Source: Dermacentor variabilis | Taxonomy: Eukaryota; Arthropoda; Arachnida; Ixodida; Ixodidae | Reading direction: 5' to 3' | Assembly: GCF_050947875.1 (NCBI RefSeq) | Contig: NC_134568.1 | Span: forward strand, 259,955,115-260,019,114 | DNA length: 64,000 nucleotides | Shown here: positions 1 through 10,077 of the stretch, piece after piece | How positions within the stretch are numbered: the first letter of the stretch is position 1 | Layout of the letters: each line of letters opens with the position of its first letter | Notes under the pieces: model-generated | What the model was told of the DNA's origin: nothing | The model's input: the letters and a program-made list of their open reading frames with translations, nothing else | Databases searched by the model: none | Position numbers and translations under genes: made by a program

Positions 1-1
1 A

Positions 2-1984
2 ATGGGTGACGCAATGGGTGTGCCAAACAACATGGAAAGTATAGGAAACATGGCTCCCAGCTTCGTCGATCGACGTTTAGACGGCGGTGGCAAAGTAGAC
101 CGAAAGAGCGATGGAGGGCCCCCTGGTGGAGCACGCGAAGTGCCCCGTCACGCGGAGGAGAGTTGCTGCGTCGAACTGCGTGGCCTAAGCGGGGCTCCGA
201 CTCCGCGAGATGTGAAGGACCTTTTCCGAGGACTGCGTATATTCAGCGGCTGCATTCGCGTGGCCACTTCAGAAACCGGTATCAAGAGCGTTGTGGTGCG
301 TTTTGCCAACAAGTGGGATGCTCGTGAGGCGATTCAGGGTGACTACAAGATACTGTGTGGAGATCCTATCCAGGTAGTTCCTTTCCCTGAGGACCTTTTT
401 GAACAAACTGAATTACTTGTCTCACCTTCTGCGGTACCACCTAACCAGGGCCGCTCCCGCGAATCCGACATGGTCGTCGTAATGAAGGGTCTTCCTTACA
501 ATACCAGTGAGCAAGACGTCCTGCAGTTTTTCTCCGGGCTCAATGTTCTGGACATCTTTGTGGAACATGAGCGTAGCGGTCGCGCAACGGGCATGGCCTT
601 CGTGGAATTTGGGGACAAGAGAGACTTTGAAACTGCCATGAGTATGCAGAGACGCAAAATCGGCCACCGCTACATCGAACTCTCTGTAGGTAGCCGTGAC
701 GTCATGTACGCAGCGAGAAATGGGGATAATATCCGGCCAGATGGCATGGCGCCGAGTCGGCGAGATGAAGAGCCGCCTGTGTCTCATGGAGTGGGCCCGG
801 ACCGTGCTACTGAAGTAGGCCACGGACCCGGACCGATGCACGGGCCTGGGATGGGCCCTGCGGTCCCGGCCCACGGGCCTGGCCACCCGCTTGTGCCACC
901 TGGACACACCTGCGTTTCCATGCTTGGATTACCGAACACTGTGACCGACAGGGACATCGCTGACTTCTTCAGCACTCAGGGTGTCATTCCGCGCGCCATT
1001 CATATAATGCTTGGTGCAAATGGTGTGCCCACTGGTCACGCATTTGCTGAATTTGCGACTCATGCCGACTGCGAGAGGGCATTCCTGCAAGACGGAGCGA
1101 ATCTTGGGCCGCACGTAATAGCGCTCAAGACGATCCCGTACAGCGAAGTAGCGCAAGCGTTGGGAGGCCACCACCGTCCCGACGGCCGGCCAGACGGTCG
1201 CCCTGATAACCGCTATGACAACCGCTTCGATGGTCGCTTCGATGGTCGCCTCCACGACCGTGGCGGTGACGGTCGGCCCGAACGGCCGGGCATGCGGCCC
1301 GAGGGGCGCTTCGAACCAGGACCGCCGGGGCCGCCACCGCGTGAGCGCGATGGTCCGCCTAAGCGGCCGCTGCTCGAGCGCTCCTCGAGGCCGCCCCTGT
1401 TCCCCGAGGCAGGGCCCCGTCGTGGTCCGCTCTTCCCGGACCGAGGAGGGCCCCTCCCTGATCGCGGAGGTCCCCTTCCCGACCGCGGAGGGCCCCTTCC
1501 CGACCGCGGAGGGCCCCTTCCCGAACGCGGAGGACCCATTCCCGAACGTGGAGGGCCCCTTCCCGAACGTGGAGGGCCCCTTCCCGAACGTGGAGGGCCC
1601 CTTCCCGAACGCGGAGGGCCCCTTTCCGAACGCGGAGCGCCCCTTTCCGAACGCGGAGGGCCCCTTCCCGAACGCGGAGGGCCACTGCTGAGGGCGCCGC
1701 GCCACGAGGAGCCGCCGACGCGCGGTATGGACAGCTTCGGTAAGCCCGGCTGCGTCGTCACCGCCACGAACATCCCGTACCGCGCAGGCGTCGAGGATAT
1801 CATCAACTTCTTTCAGGGCTACGAATTGACCAAAGAGAATGTCATGCGGCGTTTCAACGACCGGGGCCAGGCGACGGGTGACGCACGGATTGCCTTTCCA
1901 ACACCGCGAGACGCGCAGGAAGCCCTCTCGAAATTCAACAACCGACCGATGCATGGCCGAGCGATCTCATTGGGCATTTTGTGA
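2..1984 (+). CDS. RBM12: RBM12-like RNA-binding protein with four RRM domains (5' end may lie outside the window)
   Basis: Uninterrupted 660-codon frame ending in TGA. Four RRM-type domains can be read: about residues 55-130 (starting CVELRGLSG), 155-230 (VVVMKGLPYNTSEQDVLQFF, with GMAFVEF as RNP1-like strand), 302-378 (CVSMLGLP, GHAFAEF) and 583-660 (CVVTATNIPYRAGVEDIINFF, ending at the C-terminus). The RNP motifs lack the usual aromatic residues, as in quasi-RRMs of hnRNP F/H and RBM12. A final RRM at the very C-terminus after a proline/arginine-rich linker is the RBM12 (SWAN) arrangement. Residues 270-300 are Gly/Pro/His-rich, and 385-565 is Arg/Asp/Gly/Pro-rich with a heptapeptide repeat. 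A nuclear RNA-binding role is inferred from the family. The first Met sits on base 2, so the true start may be upstream. A divergent hnRNP F/H-type protein is the alternative. Confidence 0.8.
   Translation: MGDAMGVPNNMESIGNMAPSFVDRRLDGGGKVDRKSDGGPPGGAREVPRHAEESCCVELRGLSGAPTPRDVKDLFRGLRIFSGCIRVATSETGIKSVVVRFANKWDAREAIQGDYKILCGDPIQVVPFPEDLFEQTELLVSPSAVPPNQGRSRESDMVVVMKGLPYNTSEQDVLQFFSGLNVLDIFVEHERSGRATGMAFVEFGDKRDFETAMSMQRRKIGHRYIELSVGSRDVMYAARNGDNIRPDGMAPSRRDEEPPVSHGVGPDRATEVGHGPGPMHGPGMGPAVPAHGPGHPLVPPGHTCVSMLGLPNTVTDRDIADFFSTQGVIPRAIHIMLGANGVPTGHAFAEFATHADCERAFLQDGANLGPHVIALKTIPYSEVAQALGGHHRPDGRPDGRPDNRYDNRFDGRFDGRLHDRGGDGRPERPGMRPEGRFEPGPPGPPPRERDGPPKRPLLERSSRPPLFPEAGPRRGPLFPDRGGPLPDRGGPLPDRGGPLPDRGGPLPERGGPIPERGGPLPERGGPLPERGGPLPERGGPLSERGAPLSERGGPLPERGGPLLRAPRHEEPPTRGMDSFGKPGCVVTATNIPYRAGVEDIINFFQGYELTKENVMRRFNDRGQATGDARIAFPTPRDAQEALSKFNNRPMHGRAISLGIL
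1440..1685 (+). repeat. 21-bp in-frame tandem repeat encoding RGGPLP(D/E)
   Basis: About 12 copies of a 21-bp unit encode the heptapeptide RGGPLPD or RGGPLPE, with variants (one I for L, two S for P, one A for G). The early copies carry Asp and the later ones Glu, so the array looks grown by local duplication. It lies between the third and fourth RRM of the RBM12-like protein. The antisense frames over this array are also open, an artefact of its GC-rich 21-bp periodicity. Confidence 0.95.
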
Positions 1985-2152
1985 ACTCTCGTCCCCATCA
2001 TCTTCATTCACTGTGCAGTCTTTTGTTGTGTTTTCATTCGTGAGTATAAGATGCAGTTCTTGAGTGTTCTCAATCGTGACTTGCACCATTCTTGTACAGA
2101 AACTATCATCCAAAGCTGAGCTACCATTGTTGGCTCTCTTGTATAGTCATTC

Positions 2153-2158
2153 ATTAAA
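2153..2158 (+). terminator. Candidate polyadenylation signal ATTAAA of the RBM12-like gene
   Basis: ATTAAA lies 169 bp after the stop codon, followed by a T/G-rich stretch (TTTTGTTGT...GTGTTG) typical of a downstream element. The 3' UTR would be about 1985-2180. No AATAAA is seen closer. Confidence 0.5.
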
Positions 2159-2180
2159 GTCATTTTGTTGTCCATGCTGG

Positions 2181-3690
2181 TGTGTTGCTTTTGCCTGGGC
2201 TATAATTACCTCAGGTTTGTAGAAGCGCATCCTCGCAGCGAGGACGATGGCAGTCAATCATGCGTCTTTCCATTGCTGCAAACGCAAATTAACAATTCTT
2301 GGTCATTCGCATTTGATGCACATTTCCGACGTTGCAGATATGTACAGTCAACAGCAAAAGTTTACGGGATGTGGTTGCCCCTTCAAATGTGAATTCCTGC
2401 ACTGTTAAGGCATGACACTTCGTATTTAATGAATCACTGTGTAGGTGGCGAAGGCTACTACATGCTGTAACATTTAATTCGAGGTTGTGCGACCACGCTT
2501 CGCTAGAATTCAGCTTCATGGCAGATCCTGCGTCCCGCAAACGTTTGCGGTTGACTACGTATCACACTTAGCAAGTAACGTTTCTTTCCTCGAGCGCGCA
2601 TACAAGATAACTAGTTTTGCCGGCTGACAACACTAAAATCTCTCGGTATGAAGTGTACATTTCATGCGCCCGACGTTTTTCTCACCGTTAGTTTTACTTC
2701 AGGCTTCGTCAGCCGTGCATAAATTAAAGTTCAATGGATAGGGGTGGCGGGGGCGTAAACCAGTGTAGGGGACCTGTGGTTAAAGCTGGCTGGCGCTATA
2801 CTGGCGTCAATCAGAACTATGGAGCCGCCGTGGTGTTAGGGAAGCGGGCTCGTCTCTCACCCCGGATGCCCGGGATAGATTACCACCCACACCGAAGTTT
2901 ACATACTATTTCAAAGGCACTATTAGTTTGTTTACAGGAACCTCCCTAAGAAATCTGACCTCAATCCAAGCATTTTGTGATGTTTCTACTCCTGGTCGTC
3001 GCCCATTCTCGGTACTGTTATTCGGGCACGCTGCCGGCTGCAACGCCGGATTTTCGTGTAATGGGGCATACAGTGCTTTTGCATTAAAACGTTCGCGGTG
3101 GTGAGTTTCGAACCTACGACCGTGCGCTCAGAAGCCGAGTGTCCTACCCACTAGGTTAACCACCCACCTTTCTTTGTTACATGAGAGCAGAATTTTCAGT
3201 GAAACAAGAAAAACAATGCGCTATAGAAATTTAAGGTCACTGAAGACATCCATTAGTTAAGCAAGCACATGCAAGCGTCGAATAATTGCATGCGGTCCTG
3301 CGCTGTTTCTTGTGCAGCATACCCACTACGAACGTAGGCAGCAGGTTCCCGAAAAGACCCGAGTGCTTTGCGTGGTTCAGCATGCCTGTAGCACGCTGGT
3401 TAATATATCTGAACCATATGAATATTGTATCGCCGGTGGAAAACAAACGTCAAAGGAGAACAATTTGTATGAAAGATTTGTTGTAAGTCTCGTAAGATGC
3501 TGAATAAAAGCCCTCTCTAGCATCACACTAAGGTCCGACTTGGAGCATCGTAGACATTAGGAACAGTCCGATTTGGCGAACATTTAATGCCAAACACCCC
3601 ACATCCCCAAAGCGTTTCGGTGGTCGCGCGATCCGCCTTCCGTTGGAGGGTTGCTTCAGAGTTGCGATGCCTGTTTCTCGAACCTCGACC
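2181..3690. other. Intergenic, repeat relics only
   Basis: No convincing coding exon. At about 2780-2900 a segment has the look of a very degenerate tRNA-derived SINE (the expected box B is corrupted). A clearer tRNA-like segment is listed separately at 3097-3165. The remainder shows short chance frames only. Confidence 0.5.
3097..3165 (-). repeat. tRNA-like segment, probably a SINE head
   Basis: On the minus strand the stretch has matching ends (GGTGGTT ... CTCACCACC), a D-arm-like CCTAGTGGGTAGG and a box B match GGTTCGAAACTC. The anticodon arm pairs only partly, so it is read as a tRNA-derived repeat rather than a functional tRNA gene. Confidence 0.5.
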
Positions 3691-4720
3691 GGCGTTGCTA
3701 TTGGGTAGTGTGGCGTTGTCGGCGCGCTGCAAGCGTCCGGTAGACCATGGCGACAAGGCAGGGGCGAGACGATTTGTAGTGCGAAACTTGCACTGTTTAT
3801 TCAATGGTTGGTGAAATATGAAAAGAAGAATGAATGAATTGAAAAAGTACATTGCGGGGCTCCTTAAGTAGGCCCACTAAAATTGTAGGCGGGATCTTGC
3901 TCACGTCAACGTCACGTGACATGCACTGAGCCTGGTCGAGGATAGGCGGCTGATCCCTGCGCCCAGGTGAGTTTGCACGGGCTTCCCTCCTCTGGCGGCA
4001 ACCCACGGAGTCTGGTCGGGGATAGGCGGCGGATCCCTTCTCCCAGGTGAGTCGGCACGGGATTGCCTCTTCTGGCGGCAACCCGCGGGACCTGTTTGGT
4101 TCGCGGAAAGCGCTTTTCCCTAGAGTTGGACAGTTCGTGCAAAGGGTTCCCCCCTCGGTCGCACACACAAAGGGTCCTGTCATCACTGCTGGGCGCCTGC
4201 CAGACCGGCAACCACACGAGGCAACCATGGCAAATTAGGAATCCATCCTCCGTTTCGGTTGAGCAGGGCCTTTCGAGCATCCTTCTTGCCCGGAGTGTTA
4301 CACGCCAACCGTAACAGCATCTCCGGCGGGGGTGGAAGATCCAGACTCGTAGGGACCAGCAGCCACTGGGCGAGGGATCGGTGTTTCAACTGGAAAATTT
4401 CCCTCGTGGGTGACGAGCCCTTGGTTCGTAGCTGGTAGATCCCTGGGAGTCGTTCATCAGTCCTCGTGGCGCTCGTGTGCCTTTTCTCCCTGGTCCGGTC
4501 CTGTGAAACTGGACTTGCAAACCCGTCTCACAACTTTTCGTCTCCTGTTAGGGCAAGCAATCACTCCAGAACAGTGCCGGACCCAGAACAACAAAGTAAG
4601 CGAGCACAAGGCCACCCTACCCAAAGACACCAGGCTTTACAAAAAAAGGAAAGAAAACCCGCTACTGCTTTCCCATCGCTTTCGCGCGTACTCCCCCCCC
4701 CCCCCTAATCACTAAAGCGT
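3690..4720 (-). repeat. Candidate LTR / 3' non-coding part of the Gmr1-like element
   Basis: It follows the RNase H domain of the minus-strand element. Read on the minus strand it has a TGTAACA start candidate at about 4305, a TATA-like CTTAAGGAG region near 3870, an AATAAA near 3800, and a G-run at 4689-4703 that could be part of a polypurine tract. No matching 5' copy is visible near 9400-9500, so the boundaries and even the LTR identity are uncertain. Confidence 0.3.
3931..4090 (-). repeat. Two-copy 80-bp tandem duplication
   Basis: Units start at 3931 and 4011. Each begins CTGGTCGRGGATAGGCGGC and carries the shared core CCCAGGTGAGT, then GGCACGGG or a near match, then TCTGGCGGCAACCC. The duplication lies inside the LTR-like region and resembles the small internal duplications often seen in LTR U3 regions. 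Confidence 0.75.
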
Positions 4721-4851
4721 TACGACGTAATTACTGAAATCAGCTAACAATCAACTACAACTTCGCAATAATAAAAAAAAAAACGTATGAAAAAATATTG
4801 CAAACGTAAAAGTGCCACGGAAACCAGAGTGAGCATGAGGCTTTCGCTACT

Positions 4852-5208
4852 CTAGGGGCAACGACTCAGACCGTCGGCATTGCCGTTAAGTTTACCCTTG
4901 TAGCGAATATCGAAGGTGTACTGTTGAAGAGCCATGCTCCAGCGCAAAAGACGGCCGTTTTTCGTTGACATGGACTGCAGCCATGTGAGGGGACAGTGGT
5001 CAGTCTCTATGGTGAACATTGAAATAGCGATATAGAAAGCTAGCTCCGGCACCGCCCATACTACGCAGGCGCATTCCTTTTCTGATGCACAGTATGCTTC
5101 CTCACAAACTGAAAGCTTTCTACTGGCGTACAGTACGGGGTGTTCGTTTTCGTCGTCCCTCTTTTGACAAAGCACCACCCCCATACCCCTGTCGCTGGCA
5201 TCACACAA
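4852..5208 (-). pseudogene. RNase H remnant of the Gmr1-like element
   Basis: It contains the first catalytic Asp context MCDASDRGMGVVL, a central Glu (SEKECACVVW), ETDHCPLTWL, and the terminal GNADGLSR motif that normally ends gypsy-type RNase H. It is in a different frame from the RT segment because of a frameshift. Non-coding sequence follows. Confidence 0.8.
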
Positions 5209-6590
5209 TAGTCGGGCGCGTTCAACACTGGCTGTCTCGTTAGTGCTTTCTTCAGCATACTAAAAGCCATTTCTTTTTCGTCATCCCACGTTACCGTTTG
5301 CGGTTCTGTTTTTCTGAGGGCATCTGTTAAGGAATTTGCAATCTCGGAATAACACGGGATATATCCTTGGTAATAACCTGCCAAGACAAGGAATGACCTG
5401 ATGTCCCGCTTGGTGCGTGGTTGCGGGAAGTTGTCTATTGCGGTCAGTTTAACCTCGGAAGACCGACGATGGCCTTGCCCTATTACATGACCTAGATAAG
5501 CTACTTCCGCGCACCCCAATTGGCATTTGGGAGCCTTTACAGTTAAGTTGGCCTCTCGTAGACTACACAACACGGTTCGCAGGTGTTGCATATGGTCCGC
5601 CCATGATGAAGAAAAGATTGCTATGTCATCGAGATACGGAAGTGCAAAGTCCTCCATTCCCCGTAGCACCTGGTCCATAAGGCTAGAGAAACAATAGGGT
5701 TCATTCTTCAATCCAAAGCTTGGGACTTTCGGCTGAAAGGTTCCCATCGGGGAAATAAACGCCGCAAGCCTGCTTGCCCTCTCGATCAACGGAACCTGCC
5801 AGTACCCTCTGACTAAACCGAGCGTAGAGATGAAATTAGCACTGCTAACTTTCTCAACTCCTTTCCTCGATATGCGGTATAGGGTAGGTCTGGTCCTTCG
5901 TGATTAAGTTGAGCCGGCGGTAGTCGATACGCGGTCGCGGCTCCCTTCCTTGGATCTCAACCAAGATAAGAGGCGAGGTATAACTCTCTCCTGGCTCGGT
6001 TACACCTACCTCGAACATCTCGTTTACTTCAGCGGCCATGATTTGACGTTGCCGAGGTGAAACGCGATAAGCTTTCAAACGAACTGGGTCCGATGAGGTT
6101 AACTCGATATTGTGAACGATCGCAGGGCCCCTGCCAGGTATGTCTGAAAATATGTCTTTAAATTCAAACACGAGTTCCCTCAGTTCGGCCCTTTGATTGG
6201 GGTTCAACTCTGCTTTCTCTACTAGCTTGTCAATGGTCTCGTGAATGTCTTTTGCCCCCGGTATTGATGTTAACTCTGGAAAGTCGACAGGCATCTCCCC
6301 AGGTTGGTTAAGGAACATGTTCACAATGGCCTCCTTCTGCCGGTAGGGTTTAATAGATTGCTGTGGTACACTTATGGTGTCCTTCGTTCTCCCGGTACCG
6401 TGATCACGTAGTTTGTTTCAGATAATTTCTGAATTATGTCAACTGGTCCTTCCCATTGAACCTGTAGTTCAATGAGGGTTTGAGGATCATTACCTTTTCC
6501 CCAACTTCAAAGCGTCGCGTTCGAGCGGTCCTGTCGTAGTATCGCTTAGCATTGCTTTGGGCCCTGGGCATTTCCTGCCTTGCTCATCCT
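5061..6590 (-). pseudogene. Reverse transcriptase remnant of the Gmr1-like element
   Basis: The minus-strand frame at 5854-6324 carries PRIDYRRLNLITKDQTYPIP. The next frame (5061-5789) carries GLKNEPYCFSSLMDQVL, the catalytic box YLDDIAIFS and the conserved AYLGHVIG. The region between 5789 and 5854 and the shift near 5200 break the frame. An integrase C-terminal-like basic module at about 6400-6590 precedes it on the same strand, confirming that RT lies downstream of IN. Confidence 0.8.
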
Positions 6591-6597
6591 TGAGATG

Positions 6598-7262
6598 TGT
6601 TGTGAGGATTGGGGGCTCAACCCCACCGTTCGTGACCAGTTGTCAAGATTGGAGTCGGGCATGAGTTAGAAGGTAGCTGGCCCATGCCGTCGTCCAACTT
6701 ATCCACGCTGAGGACGCTGATGAAGGGAAGGATTGCTTCTCATCTAGAACGAGGAATATGGGTTTATTTACAGTATCTACATGCAGTTCATCAGTCTAGC
6801 ATGACTGCGAGAGAAAGTACATCAGTCTAACATGACTGCTTGAGAAAGTTCATCGAGCATCCGCACAACAGCGCTTTATAAACACTCGGTCCCCCTCGAT
6901 TCCAAGGTGACGGAAACGTTCGTACAGTCATCGTAAACAAGCCCTCTCTGCGGGACGGCTTACACGCACAGGTTCACGGTCCGGAACTGACGTCACACGG
7001 ACTTCGTAGAACTCGGAGCTGACCCCCGCAGCGCGGCCGGTAGCCCATTGTCTTGCGTCTCGAACGGCGCGTGGGAAGAGGCATCAGTAGTTCCCGCGGG
7101 CACTCCCCCGCTCGCGGCCGACTAGGTGAGCGGTGGCGGGCTCAGTAACAATAGTTGGTCCGCCGACCGCGTTTAGTCACAATGGCGACGAGGCTAGAGC
7201 GTAACGGTGGCGTTCCAAGCAAAGGTTGCCGCCGCTGTCGCAACTGGCTGGCAAAACTTGCA
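6598..7262. repeat. LTR-like insertion between integrase and reverse transcriptase
   Basis: The element's coding sequence stops near 7262 and resumes near 6590 with a basic module (minus-strand residues AKRYYDRTARTRRFEVGEKV). The interval has TGTGAGG...GTCACA ends (about 6600-7185), a TTTATAAA box near 6884 and AATAAA on the minus strand near 6770. On the plus strand the next bases, TGGCGACGAGG, could be a primer-binding site. It is a candidate solo LTR or 5' LTR fragment. No clean target-site duplication is visible. Confidence 0.45.
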
Positions 7263-8214
7263 CCTGAGCGGGCCGTTCTTAATAGTGTGCAGTCGGTTTA
7301 ACAGCTCTAGCACGTAGGCCACAACCGAAGGGTAGGCCGCCCGGCCTTCCCAGGCTTCTCGAACAATGCGAAGAGGGGACCGAAGGCAGTGCCCGTAAAC
7401 GCGCTCTGAAGGCGAAAACCCTGTTGACTCGTACGGTGCAGTTCGAAGCGCGAACATTGCTGCATGCAAGCAAACCTCCCAATTGGCTTTGTGCTCATAA
7501 CAAAGGACTCGCAAAAGGCGTTTTATGATTGAGTGGACTTTCTCTACCGCATTTGACTGCGGGTGGTACACTGAGCTATGAATGATTTTAATGCCGCACG
7601 TATCCAGAAACGTCGAGGTCAGTGTGCTTGTAAAGACGGATCCCTGATCTGGTTAGATTTCTGTGGGAAACCCCACTCGCGGGAAGATAGGCAAAAGCGC
7701 GTTGGCGATCTCCACCTTGAGGGCCACCGCCTCTGGGAATTTCGTTGCGGGGCCATAGTACAGCGAGAATATGCGGATAGCCAGACTACGTTGTAGGAAG
7801 TGGTCCCACTGTGTCTATTATGAGCCGGCGAAACGGCTCCGTGATAATGGGAACAAGTTTCATTGGCACTTTAGCCTTATCTCCGGGCTTGCCTATGCGT
7901 TGACATGTGTAGCAGCTTCTTACGAACGCTTCCACTTCCCGAAAGCAGCCGGGCCAGTAAAGTTCCTGCAGTAAGCGGTCCTTTGTTTTCCGAATGCCCA
8001 GATTCCCTGTCCAAAAGCCCCCGTGAACCAGTTGCAGGAGCTGCTCACGATAGGGATGCGGCACCACGAGTTGGTCGAATTGCACTCCCTTTCGTCTGGC
8101 GTTCTTTCTACAGAGGACGCCTGCCTTCTTGAGGAACTTTACGTTCTGTTTGGCCACACCTTCTTTCGCGTCTGGCCTTGGGTTACGCAGGGTGGAATAT
8201 TTCCTGTTCAGCAA
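7262..8214 (-). pseudogene. Integrase remnant (zinc-binding domain and core)
   Basis: The 7786-8214 frame contains the HHCC-type N-terminal domain (VHGGFWTGNLGIRKTKDRLL then CYTCQRIGK) and reaches the first core Asp in LIIDTVGPLP. The 7194-7571 frame holds the third catalytic region, YHPQSNAVEKVHSIIKRLL, with the Glu present. The intervening second-Asp region is out of frame. At about 7262 the sequence departs from the expected continuation and enters an LTR-like insert. The product would have joined retrotransposon DNA to the genome. Confidence 0.75.
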
Positions 8215-8260
8215 TGAATGTGGCAGGGCTTACATTCAATAACTTTCTTCTGCATTCTGC

Positions 8261-8790
8261 CTATCGGTACATTTCAGGCTCCGGTGCTTTCCTGGCGTCT
8301 TCATTAGCTAGTGTACTTTCCGCAATATCCCCTATAGGGCTGTCCTCTTTGGTGCTGGTTGACGAATACTCCGTCAAACCTGTTTCCTCCACCACTGGAC
8401 ATTCGTACACTGCCTTGGCCGTGAGTTCCCTTGCCTTGGAACGAGTTAGGGCTTGCACTATTCCTTCACTAAACCCGATTCCCCTGCGTGGCAGCAAATC
8501 CTCAGATTTGTTAAAAAACAAGCATGGATACTGTGGCGGGAGATGTGCCGAGACGGCGGCTTCAGTGTCCAGTACTCCAAAAGGGCCTTCTATACGAATC
8601 TTTGCCACCGGGAGACAAACACTGGAGGTCTCTACGGCTTGCTTTATTCAAGCACATTCTCCCGTGAACTGGCCTTTCTCCACGTACGACGGGTGCACCA
8701 CTTACATTGTGGCTGCCGAGTCGCGAAGCACCTGACATGGTTGGCCGTTTACCACGAGGTTTCGATTGCACCGTTCTAGCAATTTCAGAT
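8261..8790 (-). pseudogene. Protease-like region and Pol linker remnant of the Gmr1-like element
   Basis: Just after the zinc knuckle the minus strand reads VNGQPCQVLRDSAATM. This is the typical context of a retroviral-type aspartic protease active site, with DSA for DTG/DSG. A following open segment (8261-8608 on the minus strand, with IRIEGPFGVLDTEAAVSAHL) looks like the protease-to-integrase linker. Frame changes separate the two parts. Confidence 0.5.
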
Positions 8791-9394
8791 TTTCCTCCTT
8801 ACTAGTTAGTGAAATCAACACTAGTCTGGGATTTTTGTGCCCCACGGAGATATGCCCCGTTTGCTGGCAGTTGTAGCATACTGATTTCTTTGCCTCGAAA
8901 GCATTTTTCTCTTACCTTTCTGCCCTCTGTTCGGGTGACTCCTCCTTTCCGTTGCTGTTCTCGTCGCTAATACCGAATCTGACCTTTCCTTGGATTTATA
9001 CTGATTCGACTTTGACTATCGCTCTGGCTTGCGGGGTCTGTATTTATTCATCTTCTTTTTAGGAGCTTCGTTGCCTTCGAACGCAAAGCGAGTTACGTAC
9101 TCCTCAGCGAGATCGGTCGCTCACGTAATAGTGTCCACGCCTGGCCTATCCTGAACCCAATACTTGATGTTTTCTGGCAGCCGGCGGTTAGAACTGTTCT
9201 AAAGCAACGCACTGCATTGTCTTTTCGGCGTCGCCGAGTGCACCCTCTCCTCTGAGGCATTCCTTCAGGTTTACCTCCAAGGTGTACGTGAAATCTGAGT
9301 ATGTCTCACTTTTGGTCTTCTCGACCTCCCGGAATTTTCGCCTGAATGCTTGCACTGTTTGCAAATTTGCACTTTCACTAACTATGCATTGCAT
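8790..9394 (-). pseudogene. Gag remnant with SCAN-like capsid region and altered zinc knuckle
   Basis: The segment at 9188-9394 contains YSDFTYTLEVNLKECL followed by KTMQCVALEQF. This matches the SCAN helix pattern (aromatic-x-x-F...L...VLEQF). The following minus-strand sequence, in broken frames, has further Gag-like sequence. Near 8860-8890 lies CYNCQQTGHISVGH, a CX2CX4HX4 zinc knuckle whose last ligand is His instead of Cys. Structural capsid/nucleocapsid role in retrotransposition is inferred from the family. Frames are broken, so this is a relic. Confidence 0.65.
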
Positions 9395-9509
9395 GGTTAG
9401 TGAAAGAGATTGTCTTAGTGAGATTGTCTGCCCGCTTTGGCCTTTCTACCCGCTTTCCAAGTGTGAACGTAGCCTTATGGGTCTCACCAAGGTGTTCAAG
9501 AGCGATAAG

Positions 9510-9790
9510 GGCTTATGATAGTCAGAGCAATTCTGATAAGGTTAATAAGCACCGATAAGGGTTTATAATGGTCGGATCATATCCGATAAGGGTTGATGAG
9601 GATCGGATCGATTGCGATAAGGTTGATATCGACCGATATGGGTTGATAAGACTTGGATCAAGTCCAATAAGGTTGATAACCAATAAGGGTTGATAAGGAT
9701 CGGATCTAGTCTGATAAGGTTGATTACGACCGATAAATGTTGATAAGGGTTTTACTGGTCGGATAAAGTTTGATAACATTGATAACGACA
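9510..9790 (+). repeat. Degenerate tandem repeat based on GATAAGGGTTGATAAGGATCG
   Basis: Roughly 280 bp of imperfect units combine GATAAGG, GTTGATAA and CGGATC(A/G)A blocks. Spacing alternates irregularly around 15 and 30 bp, so it may be a higher-order satellite fragment. It abuts the truncated 5' side of the Gmr1-like element. The open minus-strand frame across it is a product of the repeat. Confidence 0.8.
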
Positions 9791-10077
9791 CAGGGCTGCG
9801 TGGAGATAAGCAAGTGGCAGAATATTACGCACACTTATAGAAAACTCCCAGAGGAGTTTCTGCGTGAATTTTTTCCTGCGCGACAGTTGCTGCCAGAAAA
9901 GGTAAGTGAGCGTCTTTGTCCACGAAACAAAAGTTTGAAACAGGGCAGCTGCTCTAGTATTAGCACTAAGCATTGGCGGTTGGCGTGATTCTTAACCTGT
10001 GTAACCTGTGGACCGTGTTTACTTCAGGTTTGTGCGTTTGCTTAGTGCATGCGACTACGTTCACGCGGTGTAATACC

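Larger units (their letters stand above)
4852..9394 (-). mobile_element. Degenerate Gmr1-like Ty3/gypsy-superfamily retrotransposon (Gag-PR-IN-RT-RH order)
   Basis: Reading right to left: a SCAN-like Gag segment and zinc knuckle (8790-9394), a protease-like region (about 8600-8760), an integrase zinc-binding domain and core (7262-8214), a post-integrase basic module (about 6400-6590), reverse transcriptase (5061-6324) and RNase H (4852-5208). Integrase precedes reverse transcriptase, which is unusual in Ty3/gypsy elements but typical of the Gmr1-like group with Ty1/copia-like domain order. Several frameshifts, a lost zinc ligand and an LTR-like insertion at about 6598-7262 show that this copy is dead. 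No 5' LTR was recognised. Confidence 0.8.

Noticed and set aside
422..1954. Several long open frames antisense to and overlapping the RBM12-like gene, including a 341-codon one
   Set aside because: They mirror the GC-rich, 21-bp-periodic coding sequence; the sense frame has clear RRM motifs and the antisense ones have none.
9522..9791. 89-codon open frame on the minus strand
   Set aside because: It is the translation of the tandem repeat array, with no stop because of the repeat's composition.
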